Below are positions 7,112-16,796 of a DNA stretch of 51,779 nucleotides, in pieces. Made by a program: the position numbers and the translations under genes. Within the stretch, counting starts at the first letter, position 1, and each line of letters begins with the position of its first letter. Below the pieces are notes generated by a model. The model was not told the origin of the DNA and did no database searches. It worked only from the letters and a program-made list of their open reading frames with translations. The DNA is taken from contig JBGPTF010000021.1 of NCBI GenBank assembly GCA_041490445.1, positions 1-51,779 of the forward strand, in the 5' to 3' direction. This DNA is from JBGPTF01 sp041490445. GTDB taxonomy: Bacteria > Acidobacteriota > Terriglobia > Acidiferrales > UBA7541.

Positions 7112-8509
7112 TCAGCTCTTTTCTTCTTCTTTCTTCGGCGCGGTGTTGTCTATTTTCACCGAGGTGCCGGGCCGGAGCGTGCGCAGCGCCTTGTAACTGC
7201 CGGTGACAATTTCGTCGCCTTCCTTCAGGCCGCTGGTCACTTCAATGTCGGTGACACCGGTGATCCCGGTTTGCACGGGGACGAACTCGGCTTTCTTGCC
7301 GCGCACGACGAAAACACCCTGGATTTCGTCCTTCGCAGATCCCCTCGGCGACGTTTCGGGCTTATTCGCCGCCAAGGTCACGCCGCCCCCTGCGTTTTTG
7401 TTCTCGGCTTCTTTCAATTCTTTGCTGGAGCGCACCGCAAGGGCCTGAATCGGAATCGCCAGGACGTTGGATTTGTGCGCGGTTTGAATCTTGGCGGTGG
7501 CGGAAAGACCGGGACGAAGCGCAGGAGGGGCGTTATCGAGTGTCACCACCACTTTGAAATCGCGCGCTTCCTGTGTATTCGCCGTTGTCTGCGTCGTCGC
7601 CAACCCGGAAGAGCGCAAGATGGCCTGGTCGCCCACCTCGGTCACGTGCCCCTGAAACGTTTTCCCTGGGAGAGCGTCAATCGTGACGTCCGCGACCTGC
7701 CCGTTCCGCAGGTTCGTGATATCCGTTTCGTCCACCTTCACTTCGGCGGTGACGATCGACATGTCGGAGATGCCCATCAGGTAGCTGCCGGGAGAATTCT
7801 GGATGCCGGGAACCACGTTTTCGCCCACGCGCACGGCGATGTAGGTCACCAGGCCGTCGATCGGGGCGCGGTAGGTGGTCTTTCGCAGCACGTCCTCCGC
7901 GTGACTGAGCACGGCGCGCATCTGTTCCTGGTTCGAGCGAGCTTGATCGCGCGCGGCACGCGTCTGCTCCAGTTGTGACTTGCCTGCATTCGCGGCGGCG
8001 ACGGCGCTGTCGAAGGCGGCTTTGCGCGAGTCATATTCCTGCTTCGCGATCAATTGCGCCTTGAACAGATCCTGGCCCCGATTCCAATCAAATCTTGCCT
8101 TCTCGAGGTCGGCCTGGCGCTGCGCCAGCGTAGCTTGCGCGGTCTGGTAATTCGCCTCCGCGGAGCGCACCGCTGCCTCGGAAGAGTTTCTCGCGGCTTC
8201 CTGGGCCTTCACATCGGCTGAGGGCTGGATGTTTTCCAACCTCAGGAGCACGTCGCCTCTCTTAACGTAGTCACCTTCCTTCACGGCGATATCGGTGATC
8301 TTTCCGAATCCCTCGCCCAGCACGTTTGTATAGGTCTTGGGGCGGATTTCGCCGGATGCCGTGACGAGCGAGGTCAAGTCCTGCTTCACTACCTTGGCCG
8401 TCTGCACAGCCACAACGCCCTTGTTGGCCTGCTGGACGCTCACGATCACAACGACCACAAGCACAATCGCGGCTCCGACTCCGATGACGACTTTTTTCCA
8501 CGTCTTCAT
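7112..8509 (-). CDS. MacA/HlyD-type efflux periplasmic adaptor subunit
   Basis: Protein of 465 residues. An N-terminal membrane anchor (about 5-25) is followed by a barrel-sandwich half (SGEIRPKTYTNVLGEGFGKI), a long alpha-hairpin rich in Ala/Gln/Glu (about 95-200), the second half (YRAPIDGLVTYIAVRVGENV), beta-barrel (VKVDETDITNL) and a membrane-proximal domain ending in a Lys/Glu-rich tail. This is the adaptor of tripartite or ABC export systems and would work with the ATPase encoded 28 nt downstream. An insertion with GGG and Lys (about 365-395) lies in the barrel region. Confidence 0.92.
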   Translation of the reverse strand: MKTWKKVVIGVGAAIVLVVVVIVSVQQANKGVVAVQTAKVVKQDLTSLVTASGEIRPKTYTNVLGEGFGKITDIAVKEGDYVKRGDVLLRLENIQPSADVKAQEAARNSSEAAVRSAEANYQTAQATLAQRQADLEKARFDWNRGQDLFKAQLIAKQEYDSRKAAFDSAVAAANAGKSQLEQTRAARDQARSNQEQMRAVLSHAEDVLRKTTYRAPIDGLVTYIAVRVGENVVPGIQNSPGSYLMGISDMSIVTAEVKVDETDITNLRNGQVADVTIDALPGKTFQGHVTEVGDQAILRSSGLATTQTTANTQEARDFKVVVTLDNAPPALRPGLSATAKIQTAHKSNVLAIPIQALAVRSSKELKEAENKNAGGGVTLAANKPETSPRGSAKDEIQGVFVVRGKKAEFVPVQTGITGVTDIEVTSGLKEGDEIVTGSYKALRTLRPGTSVKIDNTAPKKEEEKS

Positions 8510-8816
8510 TGTGCCAATCCTATAAGCGGACTTACTTGGACACTTACCTACCCTTCAGTGTTCACTACGACCCGCGAGCGCAAAAAGTTTCTCCCGCGGA
8601 GACGAGTGACGAAGAATAGAGGCAAAACGAAAGCGAAAGGGTACCTCTGCTTCTTGCTCCTCAAGCTCCCAGCGGCGAGCTGTACCTCGCCCATTTCTCC
8701 GCGATTATTCTAAACTGTTGGACGCCGAATTCCAAGGATCGGTTTCTTCCGGGCAACCCCTCCCATGGCGGGGGATTCCAACTAGGCACAGCGCCACCCA
8801 CAGGGGGAATCTTCGA
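8510..8816. other. Divergent intergenic region
   Basis: About 300 bases upstream of both the efflux operon and the GWxTD gene. Apart from the promoter annotated at 8817-8845 and a CCCC/GGGG inverted repeat near 8757-8776, I see no gene in it. Confidence 0.5.
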
Positions 8817-8845
8817 TTGACCTGTACTGACGAACAGGCTAAAAT
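8817..8845 (+). promoter_or_regulatory. Sigma-70-type promoter of the GWxTD gene
   Basis: TTGACC (8817-8822), a 17-base spacer and TAAAAT (8840-8845) lie 31 bases before the ATG at 8876. The spacer starts and ends with an inverted repeat, CCTGT (8821-8825) and ACAGG (8834-8838), which could be a regulator site. Confidence 0.75.
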
Positions 8846-8875
8846 TCTGATTCGCTTAGGGGTAGAGGTGTCGCT

Positions 8876-10552
8876 ATGAGGCTCACCACCAAGCTTTTGC
8901 TGGGTACCCTGCTCACCACCGGTTTGCTGATCCCTTCTGCCGCCAAAGCTCAAGACCCGAACCAGGACGACACCAAGAACCAGAAGGCAGCCCAGAAAGA
9001 CAAGAAAAGAAGCAATAAAGCACTCTACAACGAGCTGGACGACCAGTACAAGCGCTGGCTAAACGAAGACGTCATCTACATCATCACCCCGGAAGAACGC
9101 CAAGCCTTCCTCCGCCTTTCCACGAACGAAGAGCGAGAGGTATTCATAGAGAACTTCTGGCTGCGCCGCGACCCCACCCCGGACTCGCCGGAGAACGAGT
9201 TCAAGGAAGAACACTACCGCAGAATCGCCTACGCGAACGAGCGTTTCAGCTCCGGCATCCCCGGATGGAAATCAGACCGCGGCCGCATCTACATCATGTG
9301 GGGCAAGCCCGACCAGATTGAGACGCACGCCCAAGGCGGTTCCTACCAGCGCCCCTCGAACGAAGGCGGCGGCGAGACTTCCACCTATGCGTTTGAGACC
9401 TGGCGCTATCGCTATCTAGAAGGAGTTGGTCAGGAAGTCATCCTCGAGTTCGTGGACCCCACCGGCAGTGGCGAGTTCCATATGAGCATCGATCCGGGCG
9501 AGAAGGATGCCTTGCTGCACATCCCCGGCATGGGCCTCACAATGCTCGAGGCCATGGGCATGTCGTCAAAGGTGGATCGTTTCTCCAATACCGACGGGAC
9601 GACGCTGGGCAAGCCCTTCGGCACACGCATGGAGAGTGATAGCGAGTTCAGCCGCCTTTTGACGTGGGCCAAGGTGCAACAACCTCCACCGGTGAAATTC
9701 AAAGATCTCGAAGCGGTGGTGACCTCGCGCATTCTTCGCAACCAGATTTCGTTTGATTATCGCCTGGATTTCTTCCGCGTTACGAGCGATACCGTGCTCG
9801 TCCCGATCACCGTCCAGATTCCGAACCGCCAGATGAGTTTCAAGGAGAAGGACGGGGTGCAGTCCGCCACGATGAATCTCTTCGGGCGGATTTCGACGCT
9901 CGGCGGCCGAATTGTGCAAACGTTTGAAGACGTGATCAATCGCGACGTCCCGGATGCCCTGCTCGAGCAATCGCTCAAGAACTATTCGATCTACCAGAAG
10001 GCCGTGCCGCTGCGCTCGGGACTCTACCGGCTGGACATCGTGATCAAGGACGTGAACAGCGGCAATGTCGGTGTGGTGAACGCGCGCCTGCCGGTCCCGA
10101 AGTTCGAAGACGACAAGCTGGCGACGAGCCACATTGTCCTAGCGGATGAAATCCAGCGCGTTTCTTCGAAGGATATCGGCGTCGGGCAGTTCGTCCTCGG
10201 CGACGTGAAGATACGCCCGAAGCTCGACGCGGTATTCACGCCCAGCGATCAGATGGGAATTTACATGCAGGTGTACAACCTGAAAGTGGACGAGAAAACG
10301 CACAAGCCGGATGCCTCGATCGAATACCGGGTGGTGAAGGACGGGCAGAAAGATGAGCCGCCTGTGATGAGTTTCGAGGAAAGCTCCGATAAGCTGGGCG
10401 AGCACGGCGAACAGCTCACCATCGAGAAGGCTTTGTTGCTTGGCAAGCTTGCTCCGGGCAAGTACAAGTTACAGATCCAGATCACCGACAAGCTCTCCAA
10501 GGAGACGATTTCTCCTTCGGCGGACTTCACGGTGAAACCGAGCCCGAAATAA
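8876..10552 (+). CDS. GWxTD domain-containing exported protein
   Basis: Protein of 558 residues with a signal peptide (LLLGTLLTTGLLIPSAAKA) and a Lys/Asn/Gln-rich linker. The GWxTD region follows at about residues 50-200: KRWLNEDVIYIITPEERQAF, NFWLRRDPTPDSPENEF and RGRIYIMWGKPDQIE. The GWxTD family is widespread in Acidobacteria and Bacteroidetes and has no firmly known function. The C-terminal half is beta-rich and unassigned. The next gene starts 19 nt after the stop and encodes an outer-membrane-type protein, so both probably act in the envelope. Confidence 0.9.
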   Translation: MRLTTKLLLGTLLTTGLLIPSAAKAQDPNQDDTKNQKAAQKDKKRSNKALYNELDDQYKRWLNEDVIYIITPEERQAFLRLSTNEEREVFIENFWLRRDPTPDSPENEFKEEHYRRIAYANERFSSGIPGWKSDRGRIYIMWGKPDQIETHAQGGSYQRPSNEGGGETSTYAFETWRYRYLEGVGQEVILEFVDPTGSGEFHMSIDPGEKDALLHIPGMGLTMLEAMGMSSKVDRFSNTDGTTLGKPFGTRMESDSEFSRLLTWAKVQQPPPVKFKDLEAVVTSRILRNQISFDYRLDFFRVTSDTVLVPITVQIPNRQMSFKEKDGVQSATMNLFGRISTLGGRIVQTFEDVINRDVPDALLEQSLKNYSIYQKAVPLRSGLYRLDIVIKDVNSGNVGVVNARLPVPKFEDDKLATSHIVLADEIQRVSSKDIGVGQFVLGDVKIRPKLDAVFTPSDQMGIYMQVYNLKVDEKTHKPDASIEYRVVKDGQKDEPPVMSFEESSDKLGEHGEQLTIEKALLLGKLAPGKYKLQIQITDKLSKETISPSADFTVKPSPK

Positions 10553-10571
10553 GCGAGGGAGGTACCGCGTC

Positions 10572-12281
10572 GTGACCCTTCGAACGATTCGCGTCCTCAG
10601 CCTAGGATTGCTGATTACCCTGGTGACGATGCCGCTTGCTGCGGCCCCGCGCTCGGGAAAGTTGGCGGGCGTCGTGGTGGACCCGGCGGGCACGCCGCAA
10701 ATGGGCGCCACCGTCCTTGTCGCCCCCGAGCAAGTCCGGGGTTCCTCAACCATCGAGGTTCTGACAAACGGCCGCGGGCAGTTTACCTGCGCCAGCCTGC
10801 TGCCCGGCCTCTATACCATCCATGTCACGCTGGCCGGATTCCTGCCCACCATCGAAGAGCACATCCTGATCAACGATCAGCGGACCACGCTCCTCCAGGT
10901 TGAACTCGGCTCGATTTTCTCTTCGTTCGATCATCTGCGCCGCCAGCCGAATCAGGCTGTGAATGCCGATGAGTGGACCTGGGTGCTGCGTACGTCCTCG
11001 GCCACGCGCCCGGTTCTCCGCTGGGGCGATGGCGAGGTCTTGCTCGATGGACAGCGGAGCCAGTCGGAAACGAATCGCAAGAACCGGCCGCGCGGTCGAC
11101 TCGAGCTGAGTGCCGGAACACGCCACCCGGGTTCCGTCTCGAACCTTGCTGACGCGCCCTCCACGGCATTCGCGTACGACCAGAAAGTCGGCTCGATGGG
11201 CCGGTTGCTCCTTGCCGGACAGTTCAGCCGCGAAGGCGGCTCCACGGCAGGTGCAATGGCGTCGGTGTGGATGCCCGCCGGTGACGCTGCGAAGGGATCC
11301 GTTACGAGCCTCGTCGTGCGGGAAGCAAAGCTCGGGCCCGGGGGACTCACGTACCGCGGGCTGCGCCTCGAACACGATAGCCAGGTTGCGATCGGTGATC
11401 GAATCAGCCTGCGCTACGGCGCCGAATTCGTGATGGCAGGGCTGGAAGGAACATCGTCAGCCCTGCGGCCCCGCGCGCAGCTCACGTATCAGCTTGCGCC
11501 CTCGTGGCGTGCTGGCCTGCTGTTCTCTGCCAGCCCGTGGCAGGACGCTGCGCCGGATCAAAATTCCTTGCAGGCCGCGCTCGACCAACTGGATTCTCTT
11601 CCGCCGATCATGGTCCGCGACGGACGCTCCTCCCTGGCGAATGACTGGCACGAAGAGCTGGCCATCGAACATGTTTTCAACTCGAAGTCGAGCCTCGTCG
11701 CGGCCGGGTTCCGTGATCGGTCCCGCAATACGGCCATTTACGGCCGCGGCGCCTCCGGCAATCCTGATTATCTGCAGGACTTTTTCTCCAGCGCATTCGT
11801 GTATGACGGCGGTTCGTTCAGTTCCTGGGGCGGGCGTCTCGCCTACCGGCAGAAATTTAGCGACAATCTGGACGGAACTCTCGTGTACGCCTATGCCGGC
11901 GCCCTGGCGCCGGATGCTTCCGCCACCAGGGGGAACCTGCGCGACATTTTCCAGAATCGCTATCGCCACAGTCTTGCAGCCCGCATCTCCTCGCGGCTGC
12001 CGGAGACGCGCACGCAGTTTGCCGTCAGCTACAAATGGGTGTCCGGCACGGTGGTTTCCCGACAGGACGCGTACGGCGATGCCGCTTTCCGGCTGGAGCC
12101 GTACCTGAATCTCATGGTGCGTCAGCCCCTGCCGAGCTTTTTCTCGACCCGAATGGTCGCCATGGCAGATTTCGGCAACCTCCTGGCCGAGGGATATGTC
12201 CCAATCAAGACGAGTGACGGAAGGGTATTGCTCGTCCCCTCATATCGCTCCTTCCGGGGTGGTCTCAGCCTCGAGTTCTAG
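10572..12281 (+). CDS. Carboxypeptidase-regulatory-like domain / outer-membrane beta-barrel protein
   Basis: Protein of 569 residues starting at GTG 10572, with GGGAGG upstream. A signal peptide (LITLVTMPLAAA) precedes a carboxypeptidase regulatory-like domain (GVVVDPAGTPQMGATVLV to GFLPTIEEHILI). The rest has the alternating pattern of an outer-membrane barrel and ends in FRGGLSLEF, with the terminal aromatic residue typical of such proteins. It is shorter than TonB-dependent receptors (about 1,000 residues) and has no recognisable plug, so it is either a reduced relative or a separate barrel family. Probably co-transcribed with the GWxTD gene. Confidence 0.75.
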   Translation: MTLRTIRVLSLGLLITLVTMPLAAAPRSGKLAGVVVDPAGTPQMGATVLVAPEQVRGSSTIEVLTNGRGQFTCASLLPGLYTIHVTLAGFLPTIEEHILINDQRTTLLQVELGSIFSSFDHLRRQPNQAVNADEWTWVLRTSSATRPVLRWGDGEVLLDGQRSQSETNRKNRPRGRLELSAGTRHPGSVSNLADAPSTAFAYDQKVGSMGRLLLAGQFSREGGSTAGAMASVWMPAGDAAKGSVTSLVVREAKLGPGGLTYRGLRLEHDSQVAIGDRISLRYGAEFVMAGLEGTSSALRPRAQLTYQLAPSWRAGLLFSASPWQDAAPDQNSLQAALDQLDSLPPIMVRDGRSSLANDWHEELAIEHVFNSKSSLVAAGFRDRSRNTAIYGRGASGNPDYLQDFFSSAFVYDGGSFSSWGGRLAYRQKFSDNLDGTLVYAYAGALAPDASATRGNLRDIFQNRYRHSLAARISSRLPETRTQFAVSYKWVSGTVVSRQDAYGDAAFRLEPYLNLMVRQPLPSFFSTRMVAMADFGNLLAEGYVPIKTSDGRVLLVPSYRSFRGGLSLEF

Positions 12282-12306
12282 AGGCCTGGCGTGATTCCAA
12301 AATCGG

Positions 12307-12312
12307 TATAAT
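12307..12312 (+). promoter_or_regulatory. -10 element (TATAAT) upstream of the histidine kinase gene
   Basis: A perfect TATAAT lies in an AT-rich stretch of the otherwise GC-rich gap. No good -35 is present at 16-18 bases, so the site may depend on an activator. Confidence 0.4.
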
Positions 12313-12467
12313 AAATTCGAAAAGAAGTAGAGATCGAGAAATGCACCCTATGCCCTCCGCTAAATTACAGAATCAAAAAAGCTTATGGGTAAAGGTATAT
12401 CCTGTTTACTGGAAGCTGACGTGCTCGCAGAATGGCTCGGGCGAGGGATTGGTGTCGGTGCCCCAGG

Positions 12468-15284
12468 ATGAATGACAGTCTGCGAATGCGGCTCGGGGCG
12501 GTTGCGCTGGCAGTACTCACGCTGGCGGCGATCATCTTCAGCGTCCTGAACTTCCAGCAACGCAGCCATTTCATCACCCCGGACGATGGAGTCACCTGGC
12601 GGGATACACCATCGGGTGTCCAGGCGTTTCACATTGCGCAGGATTCACCCGCAGCACGCTCAGGGATCAAATCCAACGATATCGTAACCTCCATTGACGG
12701 CATCGAGATCCATCGCGCCACGCAGGTCACGCAGCGGCTGTGGCGGCGCGGCGTGTGGATCGAAGTTCGTTACCGCATCCTCCGCGGCGGCGAGACGTTT
12801 GAAACCCGACTGATTACCGCTCCGCCGGAAAACCCATCTCCAACTGAAAACATTCTCCGTGTCGTCGGGCTGCTCTATCTCTTCATCGGCCTGTTCATTT
12901 TCGTGCGCCGGTGGAGCGCCCCCCGCGCTGTGCACTTCTACATTTTCTGCCTAGTTTCCTTCATCCTCTACAGCTTCCATTACAGCGGCAAGTTGAACTC
13001 GTTCGACGAGACGATTTTCTGGGGCAACGTAGTGACCTGGCTGTTGCAGCCTGCGTTGCTGGTCCACTTCGGGCTCGTATTTCCGGAGCGACGCAGCCGG
13101 CTTGCACCCAAGCTGCTCGCGCTCTACAGCCTGCCGGCGATTCTGCTGTTCCTCCGGGTGTGTGTGGCGGCGCAGGTTTTTGATTTCGTCGCTTCCGTCA
13201 GCGGCCGATGGCTGCTCGACACGGTGGATAGCGTCTATCTCGGATTCTACTTCCTCATCGCTGCGGCGGTTTTTCTGGGCAGCTATCGGCGTGCGCCGAG
13301 CGGCATCCTGCGGCAACAGTTGAAATGGGTGACCGGGGGCACGCTGGCAGGAATCGTTCCGTTCCTGGTGTTCTATCTTGTGCCATTCGTCGTTCATCGC
13401 ACGGTGCCCGAGTGGACGAAATTCTCCGTCCTCTCTCTGGTCCTGATCCCGCTGTGCTACGGCTACGCCATCATCCGCTACCGGCTGATGGACGTGGACA
13501 TTATCTTCAAGCGCGGCCTGGCCTACACATTCGCCACCGCTGGGATTGTGGCGATTTACTTCGCTGCAGTCGCACTGATCGGCGAGCTGTTCCACACCGC
13601 GTGGACGACCGGCCCTACCGGCCCGGTGATTGCGATCGTCGTCGCGGCATTCCTGTTCCAGCCGTTCCGCGATTGGGTGCAGGCGCGGCTGGACCGCTTC
13701 TTCTACCGCGACCGGCTCGATTATCGCCGCACCCTCATTGAGTTCGGCCGCACGCTTACGAACGAAGTGCGCCTCGAGCCGCTGCTCGGCTCAGTGCTGG
13801 ACCGCATCTCGCAGACCCTGCTGGTGGATCGCCTCGCCGTCTTCTTCGAGGACGCTTCGAATCCAGGGCGTTTTACGCTCACGCGTTCGATGGGCCTGCG
13901 GTTCGAAGGGCCGCTCGACCTGAGCTTCCTGAATGCCGAGCGCCCGGCGCTCCAGCGCGGCTGCCTGTTCTTCGAATCCGCGCGGGCAGCGCTGGGCGAG
14001 ACGGATTTCGTGCGCCGCACGCTCGAACAGCTCGACCTGAATTATTTCCTCGCCTGCCGCTTCCGCGACCGCACCGTCGCGATCCTCGGGCTCGGCAAAA
14101 CGGTGGATGGCGATTTTCTCTCGAGCGAAGACCTCGAGCTGCTCTACACCATCGCCGGTTACGTAGCAATCGCCATCGAAAATGCCCGCCTCTATCAATC
14201 GCTCGAACAGAAGGCGATCCAGATCGAACGGCTGAAGGATTTCAGCGAGAATATCGTCGAATCACTGAACATCGGCGTGCTCACCGTGGATCTGGACGAC
14301 CGCATCGAATCCTGGAATCCGCAGCTCGAGCGCCTGCTCGATATCCCGCGCTCCGAAGCGCTGGGGCACCGGCTTGGCGAGGCACTGCCGGCGGATCTCG
14401 TCGGTGAGATTTCCTCGCGCGCGACCGAGGAACACGTTTCCGGCATCTACAAATTCCATCTGTCGAGCCGCACCGGGCATCACCTGGTGGTCAATGCCTC
14501 GATTGCGCCGCTGGTGGGTAAGACGGGCGAGCGGCTTGGCCGGCTGATCCTGCTCGACGACATCACGCAGCGCGTGCGTTTAGAAGAACAGATGGTGCAG
14601 ACGGAAAAGCTGACGTCGCTCGGCCTGCTGGCGGCGGGCGTGGCGCACGAGGTCAACACGCCGCTGGCGGTGATCTCGAATTACATCCAAATGCTGGCCA
14701 AGCAGATTCCGCCGGACGACCCTCGGCAGAAGACGATCGAAAAGATCGTGAAGCAGACGTTCCGCGCCAGCGAGATCGTCAACAATCTGTTAAATTTTTC
14801 GCGGACGGGCGCCGCGGAATTCGTCCCGGTGGACGTCAACCACGTCCTCGAGGAAACCCTGTCACTTGTGCAGCATCCCTTCAAGACGGCACACGTGAGC
14901 GTGATTCAAACGCTGCAGAAAGATTTGCCGCCGGTGCTGGGCTCGATCACGAAGCTGCAACAGGTGTTCTTGAACCTCTTCATGAACGCGCGCGATGCCA
15001 TGCCGAACGGCGGGATGGTCGAGGTGCGCACCGCCTCACAAAACGGCTCGGTCGAGATCGAGGTCGCCGACACCGGCATCGGCATCCCCCCCGAAGTGCT
15101 GCACCGCATCTTCGATCCTTTCTTCACCACGAAGGCCTCCGGACGCGGCACCGGCCTGGGCCTCTCCGTGAGCTACGGCATCATCAAAGAACATGCCGGA
15201 AAGGTGGACGTGCGCTCCACGCCCGGCAAGGGCACCTCCTTCCGGCTCGAATTCCCGGCAGCCAGACGCACGGTTCATGCCTAA
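12468..15284 (+). CDS. PDZ-membrane-GAF-PAS sensor histidine kinase
   Basis: Protein of about 938 residues. Order: one membrane segment (8-28), a PDZ-like domain (SPAARSGIKSNDIVTSIDGI), about eight membrane helices (to about 400), a GAF-like domain (about 430-570), a PAS domain (FSENIVESLNIGVLTVDLDD), HisKA with the phospho-acceptor in LLAAGVAHEVNTPL, and HATPase_c (N box NLFMNARDAMP, G1 VADTGIGIPPE, G2 GTGLGLSVSYG). It is a membrane sensor with likely input from the periplasmic PDZ side. The stop overlaps the start of the response regulator gene, so the two are translationally coupled. ATG 12468 is preferred over ATG 12432 because the extra residues are not hydrophobic. Confidence 0.93.
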   Translation: MNDSLRMRLGAVALAVLTLAAIIFSVLNFQQRSHFITPDDGVTWRDTPSGVQAFHIAQDSPAARSGIKSNDIVTSIDGIEIHRATQVTQRLWRRGVWIEVRYRILRGGETFETRLITAPPENPSPTENILRVVGLLYLFIGLFIFVRRWSAPRAVHFYIFCLVSFILYSFHYSGKLNSFDETIFWGNVVTWLLQPALLVHFGLVFPERRSRLAPKLLALYSLPAILLFLRVCVAAQVFDFVASVSGRWLLDTVDSVYLGFYFLIAAAVFLGSYRRAPSGILRQQLKWVTGGTLAGIVPFLVFYLVPFVVHRTVPEWTKFSVLSLVLIPLCYGYAIIRYRLMDVDIIFKRGLAYTFATAGIVAIYFAAVALIGELFHTAWTTGPTGPVIAIVVAAFLFQPFRDWVQARLDRFFYRDRLDYRRTLIEFGRTLTNEVRLEPLLGSVLDRISQTLLVDRLAVFFEDASNPGRFTLTRSMGLRFEGPLDLSFLNAERPALQRGCLFFESARAALGETDFVRRTLEQLDLNYFLACRFRDRTVAILGLGKTVDGDFLSSEDLELLYTIAGYVAIAIENARLYQSLEQKAIQIERLKDFSENIVESLNIGVLTVDLDDRIESWNPQLERLLDIPRSEALGHRLGEALPADLVGEISSRATEEHVSGIYKFHLSSRTGHHLVVNASIAPLVGKTGERLGRLILLDDITQRVRLEEQMVQTEKLTSLGLLAAGVAHEVNTPLAVISNYIQMLAKQIPPDDPRQKTIEKIVKQTFRASEIVNNLLNFSRTGAAEFVPVDVNHVLEETLSLVQHPFKTAHVSVIQTLQKDLPPVLGSITKLQQVFLNLFMNARDAMPNGGMVEVRTASQNGSVEIEVADTGIGIPPEVLHRIFDPFFTTKASGRGTGLGLSVSYGIIKEHAGKVDVRSTPGKGTSFRLEFPAARRTVHA

Positions 15285-16779
15285 AGGGTCCATTCTCGTC
15301 GTTGACGATGAAGCGGAAATCCGCGAGGGACTCGAAGCCCTCCTGGTGTCCGAGGGCTACGAAGTAACTCCCGCCGAAACCGGCGAGCAGGGCCTCACCA
15401 AGCTTGAGGAACGCCCCTACGACCTGCTGCTGCTCGACGTCAGCCTGCCCGACCGCAACGGTCTCGAGCTGCTGCGCGAAATTCACCGGCGCGATCCGCT
15501 GCTCTCCATCATCCTGATTACCGCCTACGGCTCGATCGACATGGCGCGCGCGGCGTTCAAGAGCGGCGCGATGGATTACATCACCAAGCCATGGTCCAAC
15601 GACGAACTAATCGCGCAGGTGTCGCTCGCCATCGAAGGACGCCGGCTGCGCGAAGAGAACCTGCAATTGAAACGCGCGCTCAAGCAGCGCTACAACTTTC
15701 CCAACATCATCGGCAAGAGCGAAAAGATGCTCGCCGTGTTCGACCTGGTTTCGCAGGTAGCGCCGTCGCGTTCCACTGTCCTGATCACCGGCGAAAGCGG
15801 CACCGGCAAGGAGTTGATCGCGAAGGCCATCCATTCCGCATCCACGCGCGCCGACAAGCCGTTTGTCCCGGTCAACACCGGCTCGATTCCGGTGGACCTG
15901 CTCGAATCGCAGCTATTTGGCCACGTGAAGGGCGCGTTCACCAGCGCCGTGGCCTCGAAAAAAGGGCTGTTCGAAGTCGCCGACCAGGGCACGATTTTCT
16001 TCGACGAGATCAGCACGATCAGCCCGGAAACCCAGGCGAAGCTTCTGCGCGTGATCCAGGAGCGCGAATTCATGCGGCTGGGTGGAACCGATACGATCAA
16101 GGTGGACGTGCGCATCCTAGCTGCGTCGAACGAAGGCCTGATGGGCCTGGTGCGCGAAGGCCGCTTCCGCGAAGACCTGTATCACCGCTTGAACGTGATT
16201 GCCATCCACCTGCCGCCGCTGCGCGACCGCAAGGAAGACATTCCGCTGCTGGTGCAGCGCTTCCTCGAGCGGTACTGCCAGGAAAACAGCCGGCCGCTGC
16301 GGCAGTTCACGCGTTCCGCGATGCGGTTGCTGATGGATTACGACTGGCCGGGAAACGTGCGCGAGCTCGAAAACGTCGTCGAGCGCGCCGTCGTGCTTTC
16401 GACAACGGATGAAATGGACATTGACCTGCTGCCGGAAACCGTCCGCACGCGCGAGATCGTGAAGGGCGTCCGCCTGGAGCTATCCGAATTCCTGCCGCCG
16501 ATGCCGGGCGAAGCGAGTGCGCGCCCGGGAGTGACGCCGGCTTCGCACTCGCTGTTCGAGATTCTCGAGGAAGTCGAGCGGCGAATCATTACCGACATGC
16601 TCGAGCGCACCAACTGGAATCAGACGGACGCCGCCGAGCGGTTCCAGATCCCGCTTTCGACACTCAACCAGAAAATCAAGCGCCTCGGGATCGAAACCCG
16701 CCGCCGGGCTTCTGCTACGCGCGGCCCGGCGCCCGATCCATTCGCCGCCAATCCCGCCAATTTCGCCGCCGGAAAATAA
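15277..16779 (+). CDS. Sigma-54-dependent response regulator (NtrC family)
   Basis: Protein of 500 residues. A receiver domain (SILVVDDEAEIREGL, phospho-acceptor in LLLLDVSLPDRNG, YITKPW) precedes a sigma-54 AAA+ domain with Walker A GESGTGKE, Walker B IFFDEIS and arginine-finger region RFREDLYHRLNV, then a Fis-type HTH (NWNQTDAAERFQIPLSTLNQ). The sigma-54 contact loop reads GAFTSA instead of the usual GAFTGA. The start ATG 15277 sits inside the last codons of the kinase gene (8-base overlap), which marks the two as a cognate pair. It should activate sigma-54 promoters on phosphorylation; targets are not visible in the window. Confidence 0.94.
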   Translation: MPKGSILVVDDEAEIREGLEALLVSEGYEVTPAETGEQGLTKLEERPYDLLLLDVSLPDRNGLELLREIHRRDPLLSIILITAYGSIDMARAAFKSGAMDYITKPWSNDELIAQVSLAIEGRRLREENLQLKRALKQRYNFPNIIGKSEKMLAVFDLVSQVAPSRSTVLITGESGTGKELIAKAIHSASTRADKPFVPVNTGSIPVDLLESQLFGHVKGAFTSAVASKKGLFEVADQGTIFFDEISTISPETQAKLLRVIQEREFMRLGGTDTIKVDVRILAASNEGLMGLVREGRFREDLYHRLNVIAIHLPPLRDRKEDIPLLVQRFLERYCQENSRPLRQFTRSAMRLLMDYDWPGNVRELENVVERAVVLSTTDEMDIDLLPETVRTREIVKGVRLELSEFLPPMPGEASARPGVTPASHSLFEILEEVERRIITDMLERTNWNQTDAAERFQIPLSTLNQKIKRLGIETRRRASATRGPAPDPFAANPANFAAGK

Positions 16780-16796
16780 CGCGCTAGACGAACCTT

